NCBI GenBank assembly: GCA_035048815.1
Contig: JAUCBN010000028.1
Location: forward strand, 11,959,001-12,023,000
Direction of reading: 5' to 3'
DNA: 64,000 nt
Origin: Abelmoschus esculentus
Lineage: Eukaryota; Streptophyta; Magnoliopsida; Malvales; Malvaceae
Numbering within the stretch: the stretch's first letter is position 1; the number at the start of each line of letters is the position of its first letter. The notes under the pieces were generated by a model. The model made no database searches and was not told the DNA's origin. It worked only from the letters and a program-made list of their open reading frames with translations. Shown here piece after piece: positions 45,422 through 57,400 of the stretch. Position numbers and translations under genes: made by a program.

Positions 45422-46754
45422 TGATGCGTGTAATAATAGCGCAACTGTGCAGTGTACATGTCGTAAGTAATAAAGTGATAAGTATATCGTGTATCGTCTC
45501 CACAGGGATTGGTATACTTAATATGTCTCCCCTTGTTTCCTTGCTCCTGAAAGATAAAGTAAAAACACAGATAAGTAGATTTGTTTAACTAAGTAACTAA
45601 ATAACAAAACATAAAATAAAGGATTGAGAATGATATAGAGAAAGTGGGTAGGATCCAGCTGCGTCAATTAGTGGATTCGATTGATATTCTTCTTGTCCAA
45701 TGCAATTACACAATACTGCTTCGGCAGTACTGCATATACAACCTCGGCAGCGTTAGTGTTCTTTGTCGCGACAATCTCTTGCTCTTGAGCAGATGCGTCA
45801 AAGTTCAGCAAAGTATCCGTAGTTGACTCCGCTTATCTCTAAGTTAGAGCGTTGTTGATGACTGGTCTTTGACGATACCTCTCGGCGTGAATCAACGATA
45901 ATCACCAACCAATCCAACACTTCTTTTAGCTTTTGAAATTCTTAATCTATCTCTAGGCCGAGTTAGTATCGTCAACACCGTACTTATCCCATTCGTGAAT
46001 CTAACTCTCTCGATGCTAGATAAATAGATTACTTACAAACTTCTCTCTCGATCTTGAATGCAAGAACAAGGAATGGAAATAGGATAAACAAACTTCGATA
46101 TTATTATTGCATTAGAACAAAGAAACAAGAAATAATCTCCTCTCACTAATATCTACAACCTTCACCTATCCCTAAGAGATTTAGAATATAATATCGATAA
46201 GTACAAATCTTAGGGGAAGGTTTCTCTAAAATCGGCTCTCCCAAACAATGTGGTTGGCTAGGCTATATATAGTATTAACCTATGGTAAACCTTTCCTAAA
46301 TAGACTCTAACTTGGAGTAAGGAGCAAGTCTTCTTCGTGAGATCTGATGTTTCCAAGTTTGCAACCTTCTAGAAAGCTTTTCCCGTTCGGTCTTTGATTT
46401 GGGCTTTTAGTGCGCTAGCCTGGTCCAATTGGTGCTCTGCATCTTCTAAAGTGTTCTCTATATTTTTTCTTTCATTCGCCTACAATGTTGATGTCGCCAC
46501 TTTGTATGCTGCCGCGGCCTTGTCTTTTCCTCGGCCTCAATGATGCTTCTCTGCTGCCTCCGCCCTGGATATCCCTGCATGTATAGAATATGTAATAATA
46601 TTTGCATTCTCTATAAATATAAGCTTTGTAAGTAGTAATAAAGGAATATCCAATATTATGCAATGAGTCCATATTTTAGTTCAAGTTAGTGTATAATAGA
46701 TGCATAAAGTACCATGAGAAGGGTAGTAAATAACTACCTTTTAGGCACTCATCA
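45422..46754 (-). repeat. 5' LTR of element B (intact, 1333 bp)
   Basis: The plus-strand limits are TGATGCGTG and GCACTCATCA. It is the full-length copy, followed by target duplication ATTAC. Same family as the solo LTR at 10203-11549. Confidence 0.92.
46264..46271 (-). promoter_or_regulatory. TATA box of the element B LTR
   Basis: TATATATA on the minus strand lies within 'ctatatatag', at a position shared with the solo LTR near 11050. It is the likely core promoter. Confidence 0.5.
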
Positions 46755-46806
46755 ATTACCGTATTAAATTTTACTTTATTTCTAGCTTCGGTTTCCATTA
46801 TTGTTA

Positions 46807-46852
<46 letters not shown>

Positions 46853-47529
46853 AATAAAAACCATAATATAAGATAAATTGCCCAAATTCTTTTTATTATT
46901 AACAGTCCAAATAACAAAACCCATAAATAAAATAATATCACATAAAGCTCGATTTTTATATAAATAAATATTATGAGCTTGTCTATTTAATTACAGCAGC
47001 CCACTTTAAGGTTTGAACTAATTAAACCCATCAACAAATTAACTAAAGCTCAGATCCGGATACATGAGAAACTCTAATCCCTCCTCTCTTATCCTGTGCA
47101 GCCAATTATCCATCATTGGATCCATATTGGATCCAACGGTCATGGTTAAAGCTGAAGGAAGAATCTGGAAACAACACGTGCGCGTGCAGCGCACGTCCTA
47201 GCTATTCGACTCCTGCGTGAAGCTCACACGCGGGTATTTCAGATGACTCGATCTCTTCCTCTCCTGCGTTGTTCGCACGTATGCCTTTTCACTTCCCAGA
47301 TGGTCGTTCGAATCCCACTGGCCTATCCAGCTTCCGGTCGTCATCCAATATCCTCTCTAGTAGTCTCCTCATCTCGCTCTGGTAGCCACGTCGATGCAAC
47401 AATAGCATGGACCCTCCTTATCCGGTCATTTCCCACACATTACCAAACAAAGATGTTAGAAATGCAGCCAAATTATCAAAAATGACTAGATAATTGTAAG
47501 AAAGGATCAGTGCAATCAGAAGAAAATAC
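46755..47529 (+). repeat. 3' LTR of element E, right piece
   Basis: It starts with the right ATTAC duplication of B and continues the LTR sequence equivalent to about 23900-24655 of the 5' LTR. An ATT microsatellite lies at 46810-46851. It ends at 47529, where the LTR of element F begins; the last bases aatac would be F's target site. The rest of E is lost. Confidence 0.85.
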
Positions 47530-50052
47530 TATAACACCCCGAAAATTTCCCTAATTCAAAATTTAAATTCTGAAATCCCTAATTTCTGAAACCCTATTAA
47601 TTTGGAAATTTTTAGTTTTAATTTCAGTGACCTTTTTGTTTAAAAGATAAAACTATGTGTTTGTTTTGCATATTTTTGTAAATCGAGGGACCTTGTTTGT
47701 ATATTACCCAATTTTATTAGGGTAAAGTTTTAAAATCCATCTCTTTAGCGTGAAACAGTTTTGGCTGGAAACTTTGCGCAGCCTATCTCTCTCCCTCTCG
47801 ATAAATCTCTCTTGGCCTCTCTCCCATTCATCAATCTCTCAATCTTCACACCCCTCTTGGTACCGTTCCTATCATCGGTCACTTTCGTTCATGTCTTGCT
47901 TCCCTCTCTGTTTTGTTTAGGTTAGCCAAGGAAGAATCGTTTAGTTCTCCGTCTTGTTTTCGTTCCTGGTGGTCGACATCTTCGGTTAATCGGTGTTAGG
48001 TAGGTTTCTTCATAAATTTTGGGATTCTAGATCTGAAGGAAATATTGGTTTGATTTATTTTGGTATAAACAAATTTAATTTGAGTTATAATTATTGAAAA
48101 TCATAATAGGGTAATATTTTTAGGTTTTCGACGAATCGATTTTTTCATCGTGTCTTTGTGCCGGCACCGTCTCTGCCGCAGTGCTGTCTTCCGAATATGG
48201 TATTGCTGGAGTGTCGCTGGAGTGTCTCTGGAGTTACCATCGGAGGGTGAGCCGCCGTCGTCGCTTTCCGTTCTTTATTGCCATCATTTTAGATGCTGGA
48301 AACCGTAGTGTTCTTTTGTTAAATGATAGTGAGGGCTATGTTTTTGGTTAATGGTAATGGGTTTGGTGGTGTGTGTAGATGATCTTATGAAGCAGGTTAG
48401 TAGTTAAGTTAAGTTATTGTGAGAATTATTTGGATGGGACCAAATTATTCTTTTGCTTTAATTTGTTAGCGTGACCTGAATTTTGACCAAATCGATTTGA
48501 CCCTATTTGACTATTTGACCCGACCCATGTTTGACCGACCTGTTTGATTGGTTTGACTTTGTTGACCTAGTTTGATTTTGACTGGACCTTTGTCTAGTTT
48601 GACCTTGGACCCTTGACCCGTTAACCTCTGACTAGTCAAAGATCGACTTTGACTTCTAAGTTGACCAGAGTTGATTTTTGACCAGTCAAGTCAAAGTTGA
48701 CTTTGATGGTTGACTTTGACCAAAAGTTGACTTTTTCGAACAACCTTCTCCTTGATGTTTTTTGATGTTCTGAGTCAGAATCCGCTGCTCGTTTTGAAAA
48801 ATTGAAACCCGAAAGCCCCGTTTTTAGTATTTTTCATCTAAATTGTTCTTAGAGTCTAAAAAATAGTGTTTTGAAGAATCTAATTCAGAATTTGCTTCTG
48901 TTTAGGTGTTAATGTTTCTGAGGCCTTTGGGTTACATTCAGTTGTTCGGACCGATCGGGCACGTTCTTTGAGATCTTCATGTGAGTAAGCTTCAGATTAA
49001 AGTTTTATTTAGTTGGTGGCTTAGTTTTAGCTATGAATAGTAATTCAGTTATTTTACTTCGTAGGTTCTGTTTTAGCTAGACCGACACGCGAGACGCGTC
49101 AATCTCAGAGTTAGAGCTTCAGTTGCTTAAGGTGTGTCTCTTCTTGTGCTACATGTTTCTGTGTTTCTGTGCCTATATATATTATAATATATTCTGTGTG
49201 TATCTCAGAAGTATTATCTGTATAATGCTTAATTTGATATTTGAGACTGTTATCTGTTTATACATGGCACCATCATACATGACATGTGCATTCTGTTTTC
49301 AAACCAAGCTCTGATTTTTCTGAAAAATTACTAATCGTAAGAGTTCTGATTTATGATTTTACAAATCATATCATGTTCTGACATTGTAAAATATTTTTCA
49401 GAATTAATATCAGTAATGTGATGGAAACCTCCTCTCTGACGAGGGAAACCTCCACTCTAGAGAGGATAATCCTCCACTCTGTATGATTTTTGATATCGGG
49501 CCCTCTAATTTTCTATCATGCATCAGTCAGCATAGCATCATGCTTCGGGTTTTATTTGCATTCATAAACTTTTCAGAAATGTAAAAACATGTTTTGTTTG
49601 TGACTATTTGCACTCTAGAGACACACTAAGCTCTTATCTTACACCCCTTTAGTCTGTTTTTCATATTCTCAAACTGGTTTAGGAGAACCGGTACTTGGAG
49701 CATCTCACACGTTATTCAGATAGTTATTATTCAGTATGTTCCTTTAATTAATTCAGTTTAATCTTTTAATATATCTTGGAATATGTTATATTTCGGATTA
49801 TGAAATATTTTGATTTGGATTTATTGGATGCGTGTTTTTATGAAAATTATTTCAGATGTTTTAAAAGATATTCATATTTTATTTTTAGCAATTGAAATTG
49901 TAAAACTAAAATTTCCAATCTGTTATCCTAATTTGTCAAAGTAACCATAATTTTGAAATTATTTAGCCTAAATTATTTACATGGGGGGAAAGTTTTAGTA
50001 ACTTAATTCCTAAGTTTCGATCTAAGAAATTAGGTTAGAATTCGGGGTTACA
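47530..50052 (+). repeat. LTR1 of element F (2.5 kb)
   Basis: It begins TATAACACCCCG (the G of the terminal TG has become A) and ends GGGGTTACA before the primer site. It aligns with LTR2 along its whole length, with scattered changes and small indels. The W-box array at 48482-48735 lies in its second quarter. Confidence 0.85.
48482..48735 (+). promoter_or_regulatory. Dense TTGAC (W-box core) array in LTR1
   Basis: I count 17 forward TTGAC words and 3 on the other strand within about 250 bp, many as TTGACC or TTGACT. TTGAC(C/T) is the core bound by plant WRKY transcription factors. The words are spaced by short, variable steps, so this is also a degenerate simple repeat. Binding is untested. 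Confidence 0.7.
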
Positions 50053-50057
50053 TTTAG

Positions 50058-50069
50058 TAGTATGAGAGC
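50058..50069 (+). other. Primer binding site 1 of element F (initiator tRNA-Met type)
   Basis: tagtatgagagc matches TGGTATCAGAGC at 10 of 12 bases, five bases after the LTR. Confidence 0.65.
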
Positions 50070-50278
50070 CCGGTTCATCCCTCATCCTATATGACTCATC
50101 ACAACGGATTACAAATATTTTTTACTTTTACATGCATCTGAAATATTTTTGAAAAATTGAAATTTTGAAAAGACATACTACGATTTTAGTTATGTTATCA
50201 AAACATTTAAGTATACTAAATGCGAGACTCCAGTACTGGTTCTAACTCTAGATTATTATCTTCTATAGATAGTCAGTT

Positions 50279-51722
50279 ATGCCACCACATAGGAGTTTTG
50301 GTTTTGAGAGTGGTTGTGGTTGTTGCAGAGGCCATGTAGCCACTTCTGGTTCTGATCACCCACCTTCTATTGGACAACCGAGAAATCTGAATCAGTTATC
50401 AGAAATTGAAAATGAATCAGGTAGAAGACATCAGACTCAGAATAATGATCCTTGTAGTGTTGAGGTTAATGAGACAGTTCAATTGGATAGTATCACGATA
50501 AATCGTGAGTTGCTACGTTACCTCCGTCAGCCTGAAAGTTCGAGAAAACCTGTATCTACCGAGTTTATATCTGCGAGAATGAAATTGTTTGAGGGTAAAA
50601 CTGGTACACACCCTGCTGATGCTGAGTATTGGTTGAAAAAGCTACAAAGTTTATTTATGGAGATGGATTATCCTGTAGATCAGATTTTAAGAGCTATTGT
50701 TTCTCTACTCGATGGTGAAGCTCAGAATTGGTGGGAATCTGTAGTAGATTCAGTACCTTTTAATCAGGTCACATGGGAGTTTTTCCGACAGGCATTTCAG
50801 GACCGATATGTGGGAGATGAGTTTTTAGCAAAATGTCGAGATGATTTCATGAACCTGAAACAAAATGATATGTCAGTGAATGATTTTGAGATATATTTTC
50901 TGAGATTAGGTAAGTATGTTCCTGGTTTGGTTGCGACGGAGAAGGATAGATGTGATTGGTTTCTAAATTAACTTTAGTTATCTCTTTAGAGAGAGGTTGC
51001 TACACACCATGATCAAGTGTTCAATGAGCTCGTTAGGCGAGCTAAGACTGCTGAGAGGATAGAGGCTCGCATGAGAGAACTAGAACTTTAGAATATTAGT
51101 CAAGTTGAAAGGGTTTCGGACAGATCAGTTCAGACAAGTTTAGTCAATTCTTCAGGAAAGAGATCTTTGAGATAAGTTTGTTTCTCAGAGTCATCAGAAT
51201 GTAAGACCCTCTGTTATATCAGTTTCAAACCACAAAGTGCGTAAACCAAAGGCTCCACGACCTATTTCAGTATGTTCTTTCTGTAACAAGAAGCATAATG
51301 GAGAAAGTAGATTGTTGAGCAGATCTTGTTTTAGATGTGGGTCTCATGAACATTATTTGAAAGACTCCATGTTTACCTACAGTTTCATCTATTCAGAGTC
51401 ATGCTCAGACATCGGTTCAAACTCCTCATCTTGGTAGAGGGTAGTATAGATCAATTGCTTCTGGTTTTGGTGGTAGAGGTAGATATTCTTAGAGTGATAG
51501 ATTAGAGTTTAGACGAAATGGAATGGTAGATGATATTGGGTAGCATGTTAATCATGAGACTGCATCTGATGATATAACATGTATTTTATGATGTTTCAGT
51601 TGTGTTTTTGTATCGGTTTATCTGTTCAGAATAAGTTGTATAAGTATATTTCAATTAAGTTTGTGTATCTTCTGTGATATCTGAAAATTTCGAGGACGAA
51701 ATTTCTTGAAGGGAGGGAGAGT
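50279..51722 (+). pseudogene. Gag of element F, first copy, with polypurine tract
   Basis: The ORF of 230 codons (50279-50971) starts MPPHRSFGFESGCG. It carries a retrotransposon Gag core (RMKLFEGKTG, ADAEYWLKKLQSLF, LLDGEAQNWWESV, WEFFRQAFQDRY, and FEIYFLRLGKYVPG). After a stop near 50970, sequence up to about 51440 holds a basic stretch (KAPRPISVCSFCNKKH) and a zinc knuckle CFRCGSHEHYLKD in which the last Cys is Ser. No protease or RT follows. A purine run (gaagggagggagagt, to 51722) precedes LTR2. It is similar to the Gag of chromovirus-type gypsy elements. Confidence 0.8.
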
Positions 51723-54205
51723 TGTAACACCCTGAAAATTTCCCTAATTCAAAATTTAAATTCTAAAATCCCTAATTTCTGAAACCCTATTAACTTGGGA
51801 AATTTTTAGTTTTAATTTCAGATAAAACTATATGTTGTTTTGCATTTTTTCTAAATCGAGGGACCTTGTTTGTAAATTACCCAATTTTATTAGGGTAAAA
51901 ATTTTAAAACCCATCTCTCTAGCATGAAATAGTTTTGGCTGGAAATTTTGCGCAACCTATCTTTCTCCCTCTAGGTAAATCTCTCTCGACCTCTCTCCCA
52001 CTCACTGATCTCTCAATCTTCACCCCCTAGTTCTGTTCCTATCTTCGGTCACTTTCGTTCATGGCTTTCTTCCCTCTCTGTTTTGTTTAGGTTAGCCAAG
52101 GAAGAATCGTTTGGTTCTCCGTCTTGTTCTCATTCGTGATGATCGGCATCTTCGGTTAATACTTGTTAGGTAAGCTTTGTTCATAAATTTTGGGATTCTA
52201 GATCTGAAGGAAATATTGGTTAGATTTATTTTGGTATGAACAAATTTAATTTAATTTATAATTATTGAAAATCATAATAGGGTAATGTTTATAGGTTTTC
52301 GACGAACCGATTTTATCATCGTGTCTTTGTGCCGCCGTCTCTGCTGTAGTGCCATCGTCCAAATAGGGTGTTGCCGGAGTTTCACCGGAGCTACCATCGG
52401 AGGGTGAGTCGTCGATGTCGCTTTCAGTTCTTTATTGCCACCATTTTAGATGTTGGAAACCCTAGTGTTCTTTTGTTAAATGATGTTGAGGGCTATGTTT
52501 TTGGTTAATGGTAATGGGCTTGGTGGTGTGTGTAGATGGTCTTATGAAGTGGGCTAGTAGTTAAGTTGTTGTGAGAATTATTTGGGTGAGCCCAAATTAT
52601 TCTTTTGGTTTAATTTGTTAGTGTGACCTGAATTTTGACCAAACCGGTTTGACTCTCTTTGACTATTTGACCCGACCCATGTTTGACTGACTGGTTTGAC
52701 TGGTTTGACTTTTTTGACCAAGTTTGACTTCGACCGGACTTTTGTCCAGTTTGACCTTGGAACCTTGACCCGTTGACCTTTGACTAGTCAAAGATTGACT
52801 TTGACTTCTAAGTTGACCAGAGTTGATTTTTGATCAGTCAAGTCAAAGTTGACTTTGATGGTTGACTTTGACTTTTACTTTACTCAGAGTTGACTTTGAC
52901 CAAAAGTTGACTTTGACCAAAAGTTGACTTTTTTTACGTTTTGAGTCCGAATTCAATACCCGTTTTGTCAAATACAAACCCGAAAGCCCCGTTTTTAGTA
53001 TTTTTCATCTAAATTGTTCTTAGAGTTTGAAAAGGGGTGTTTTGAAGAATCTAATTCAGAATTTGCTTCCGTTTAGGTGTTAATGTTTCGGAGGCCTTTG
53101 GGTTACCTTCATTTGTTCGGATCGATCGGGCACGTTCTTTAAGACCTTCACGTGAGTAAGCTTCAGATCAGAGTTTTGTTTAGTTGGTGGCTTAGTTTTA
53201 GCTATGAATAGTAATTCAGTTATTTTACTTTATAGGTTCTATTTTAGCTATACCGGCATGCGAGACGCGTCCATCTCAGAGTTAGAGTTTCAGTTGCTTA
53301 AGGTGTGTCTCTTCCTGTGCTACATGTTTTTGTGTTTCTGTGCCTATATATTATAATATATTTTGTGTGTATCTCTGAAGCATTATCTGTACAATGCTTG
53401 ATTTGATATTTGAGACTGTTATTTGTTTATATATGGTATCATCATGCATGACATGTGTATTCTGTTTTCAAATCAAACTCTGATTTATCTAAAAAATTGC
53501 TACTCTTAAGAGTTCTAATTTATGATTTTACAAATCATATCATGTTCTAACATTGTAAAGTATTTTCAGATTTAATATCAGTAATGTGAGGGAAACCTCC
53601 ACTCTAGAGAGGATAATCCTCCACTCTGTTTGATTTCTAATATCGGGCCCTCTAATTTTCTGTCATACATCAGTCAGTATAGCATCATGCTTCTGGTTTT
53701 ATTTGCATTCAGAAACTTTTCAGAAATGGAAAAACATGTTTTGTTTGTGATTGTTTGCACTCTAGAGACACACTAAGCTTTTTAGCTTACACCCCTTTAG
53801 TCTGTTTTTCAGATTCTCAAACCAGTTTAGATGAACCGGTACTTGGAGCATCTCACACATGATTCAGATAGTTATTATTCAGTATGGTCCTTTAATTATT
53901 TCAGTTTAATGTTTTAATCTATTTTGGAATATGTTATATTTCGGATTATGAAATATTTTGATTTGGATTTATTGGATGCATGTTTTTATGAAAATTATTT
54001 CAGATGTTTTAAAAGATATTCATACTTTATTTTTAGTAATTGAAGTTGTAAAACTAAAATTTCCAATCTGTTATCCCAATTTGTCAAAGTAACCATAATT
54101 TTGAAATTATTTAACCTAAATTATATACTTGAGGGGAAAGTTTTAGTAACTTAATTCCTAAGTTTCGATCTAATCTAAGAAATTAGGTCAGAGTTGGGGG
54201 TTACA
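51723..54205 (+). repeat. LTR2 of element F (2.5 kb)
   Basis: It begins TGTAACACCCTG and ends GGGGGTTACA. It aligns with LTR1 and has one extra stretch of TTGAC-rich sequence. Confidence 0.9.
52623..52936 (+). promoter_or_regulatory. Dense TTGAC (W-box core) array in LTR2
   Basis: I count about 24 forward TTGAC words plus 3 reverse words in about 310 bp. It is longer than in LTR1 because of an added 'ctttgaccaaaagttga' duplication near 52900. Confidence 0.7.
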
Positions 54206-54210
54206 TTTAG

Positions 54211-54222
54211 TGGTATCAGAGC
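54211..54222 (+). other. Primer binding site 2 of element F
   Basis: TGGTATCAGAGC is a perfect 12-base complement of the initiator tRNA-Met 3' region as usually quoted for plant LTR elements, five bases after LTR2. Confidence 0.85.
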
Positions 54223-54431
54223 CTGATTCATCCCTCGGCCTATATGACTCATCACAACGGATTTCAAATATTTTTAACTTTTACATACATATGAAATATT
54301 TTTGAAAAATTGAAATTTTGAAAAGACATACTATGATTTCAGTTCTGTTATCAAAACATTTAAGTATACTAAATGCGAGACTCCAGTACCGGTTCTAACT
54401 CTAGATTGTTATCTTCTATAGATAGTCAGTT

Positions 54432-57400
54432 ATGTCACCGCGTAGGAGTTTTGTTTTTGAGAGTGGTCGTTGTAGAGGCCATGTAGACACTTCTGGTTCT
54501 TATCACCCACCTTCTATTGGACAACCAAGAAATTTGAATCAGTTATCAGAAATTGAAAATGAATCAATTAGAAGACATTAGAGTCAGAATAATGATCCTC
54601 GTAGTGTTGACATTAATGAGACAGTTCGATTAGATAGTATCACAGTAAATCGTGAGTTGCTACGTCACCTCCGTCAGTTTGAAAGTTTGAGAAAACTTGT
54701 ATTTACCGAGTTTATATCTGCGGGAATGAAATTGTTTGAGGGTAAAACTGGTACAAACCCTGTTGATGCTATGTATTGGTTGAAAAATCTACAAAGGTTA
54801 TTTGTGGAGATGGATTATCCTGTAGTTCAGATGTTAAGAGCTGTTGTTTCTCTTCTCGGTGGTGAAGCTCAAAATTGGTGGGAATCTGTAGTAGATTCAG
54901 TACCTTTTAATCAGGTCACATGGGAGTTTTTCCGGCAGGCATTTCAGGACCGATATGCGGGAGATGAGTTTTTAGCAAAATGTCGAGATGATTTCATGAA
55001 CCTTGTAGCGACCCTTCTGCTAATTAAAAATTATATAAGTAATTATGTATGGAAAAGGTCACTAATGTAAATCTAGAATACTAGGATTTAGAATTGAAAA
55101 TCTTTAAAGTTTAATTTCAAAAAGGGGAAATTGGGTCTTGAAAAATTAGAAATTAGGTTTAAATTAGATTTTGAAAATTGGGGATAAAATTGTGGATTTA
55201 AAATTAGGGAATTGAAAACATGGAATTTTAAGGTTCCAAAAATTTAAGGGTTTGGTTTGAAATGGGAAATTGAAAAGGGAATTAGGGTTACGAATTGGAA
55301 TTTTTAAATTGAAAAAGGAAAATTTTCGAATTAGAGTTAAAAGAATTTTGAAGTTAGGGACTTTTAAAAGAAGTCGAGATTAGGTTTTAAAATTTGGAAA
55401 TTGGGAAAAAATAATTTTGAAAGCGGGTTGAAGTCGTCACCGGCCACTTTGGTAGGTCGGACACCATAGAAATCAGAGATTCAAAAAAGGCAGGTTTGAG
55501 AGTCAGTTACGGTTTAAAAACGGTTTTAGGGTTTAAAAACCGCCGAAAATTGGCACCTTTATCAAAATAACCGCTTAATTAATTTTAAAAATTTTAAGTT
55601 TTAAAGTGGAATTTAAATTAAAGTTTGTTTAATGTTCAAATTGAGTTTTATTTTTACTGTGTCTTTATTCGAAGGCAACGCATACACCGCGACCACTACG
55701 TTGGAACACGGGCCCGTTACGACCGAATAAAAACGTGATTAAAAAAGATTAATTAAAAAGTAAATGTGATTTGATCAAAATAACAAAAAAGATACATGCA
55801 AAAAGAATACATGAACAAAAAGGAAACATGTGTACAAAAGTAAAATGCACAAATGATAAAAGATGCATGGAATAAAAACATAAAACAAAATGCATGAACA
55901 AATAATTAAAGCATAATAAATAAATATGTGTAAAAATGTAGGAATAATTAACTACAAGATTAAACTGCATGCCACAAGGTAATAGCCATATACAAATAAA
56001 TATATATGACATGTGATACATAGATAAAATAAAACCATAATACATGACATAAATAAATACAAAAAAAAAGATGCGTGACTAAAGATGCATGTTACGTAAA
56101 TAAATACAAAGCAATATAGAAATAAAATAAATACAAATATGCCAAGAATTAAAGAACGTAAATAATAGATAAATGAATGAATTAAACAAGATAAACAAAG
56201 TAAATAATTAAAACAAAGAGAAAATTGTAAATCAAAATAAATAAACAGCCACTAAAAGGACCGAAATGGGAGAAAACGGAAATTTTAGGCTTTAAATCGA
56301 AAGGAAAAAGGTTTATTTAAAAACAGTGACCTGATTACAAAACCAAATAAAATATGGAGGTCCTGGAAAACGATTTAACCAAGAGGAAGGTTTTAAAATT
56401 AAACCTCCACACACGGAGGGATCCCAAAATAATTAACCCATTATAAATAACTAATTATAATCAAATTCGTGAATAAAATTAAATGCGAAATAAAATTTTG
56501 AGGACTCAGAGGGTTAGTTTTAAAACACGGAGGGGTTTATTATGGTAAATAACCCATTTTAAAGAAGGGCCTTAGTATAAATGATAATCAAAATTTTAAA
56601 AAACCCATTTATCCTTATTTTTTTAATAGACCGAAAAAAGTTGAACCCTTTGAATCCCCTGAAATGTTCATCTTTTTCTGGAAAAAAGATGAACATTCAT
56701 CCCTACTTCCAGAAATCGTTGCCCTGAACCCAAAAAACACCGTGTCAGCCGCCATCAGTAGCGGCCGATGAAGCAAAAACCGAGACTCTTCCTTCCATTT
56801 TCAAAATCTAAATCCAATTCAAAATCTTATTTTATGAAAACCAAAACAAAAAAACCCTAAAAAACGAAGTTATTTTTTGGAAGGAGACAAAGAGGAGAAC
56901 CCCGATTTGAATACGGATATCCGACCTCTATCTCTCGACTAACTATCAAAGACCGAAGGTATAAAGCTTCCTGCCGGAGAGGAGAGGAGATTCGAGTCGG
57001 AGGAACGAGGAGAAAACCAAGGTAAGAAAAAATCTCTCTTTTTTTAAAAACTTGCTTGTGGTTCCCTTATTGCATGCAAGAAATAAAACAGAGGTTATAC
57101 CTCAAAAATTCTTCTCTTTCGTATTGATTTCGATCTGAAAAGGGGCAACCCTGTTTACATCGTTTGTTGACTTTCTTATAGCCGATGGAAAAAATACATC
57201 CAAAATAAATGGGAAAATCTTTTCTTGTTGATATTGGCTCTGGAATTTTTTGTTTGGACTATTCTCTGATGTCGTCGTTTTATTTGCTTCGATCTGCAAC
57301 TTTGGACAAACGGTTTTGCGTTCTGATTTTTTTGGTTATAGCCTCTGATTTGTTGTCGAAATGTTGGCCGAAATCCCCTCTGCTATTGTTGTAATCGTTT

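Larger units (their letters stand above)
34960..46754 (-). mobile_element. Element B: Athila-like Ty3/gypsy, nearly complete but broken
   Basis: It is flanked by a perfect 5-bp duplication ATTAC (34955-34959 and 46755-46759). In its own direction the order is 5' LTR (46754-45422), tRNA-Asp primer site, gag, protease, RT (split by solo LTR H), RNase H, integrase and a truncated 3' LTR (35742-34960). The env-like ORF and polypurine tract seen in element A are missing, together with the first 550 or so bases of the 3' LTR, so one deletion at about 35742 removed them. The shared LTR parts differ by few, mostly transition, changes, suggesting a fairly recent insertion. All ORFs have some stops. 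Confidence 0.92.
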
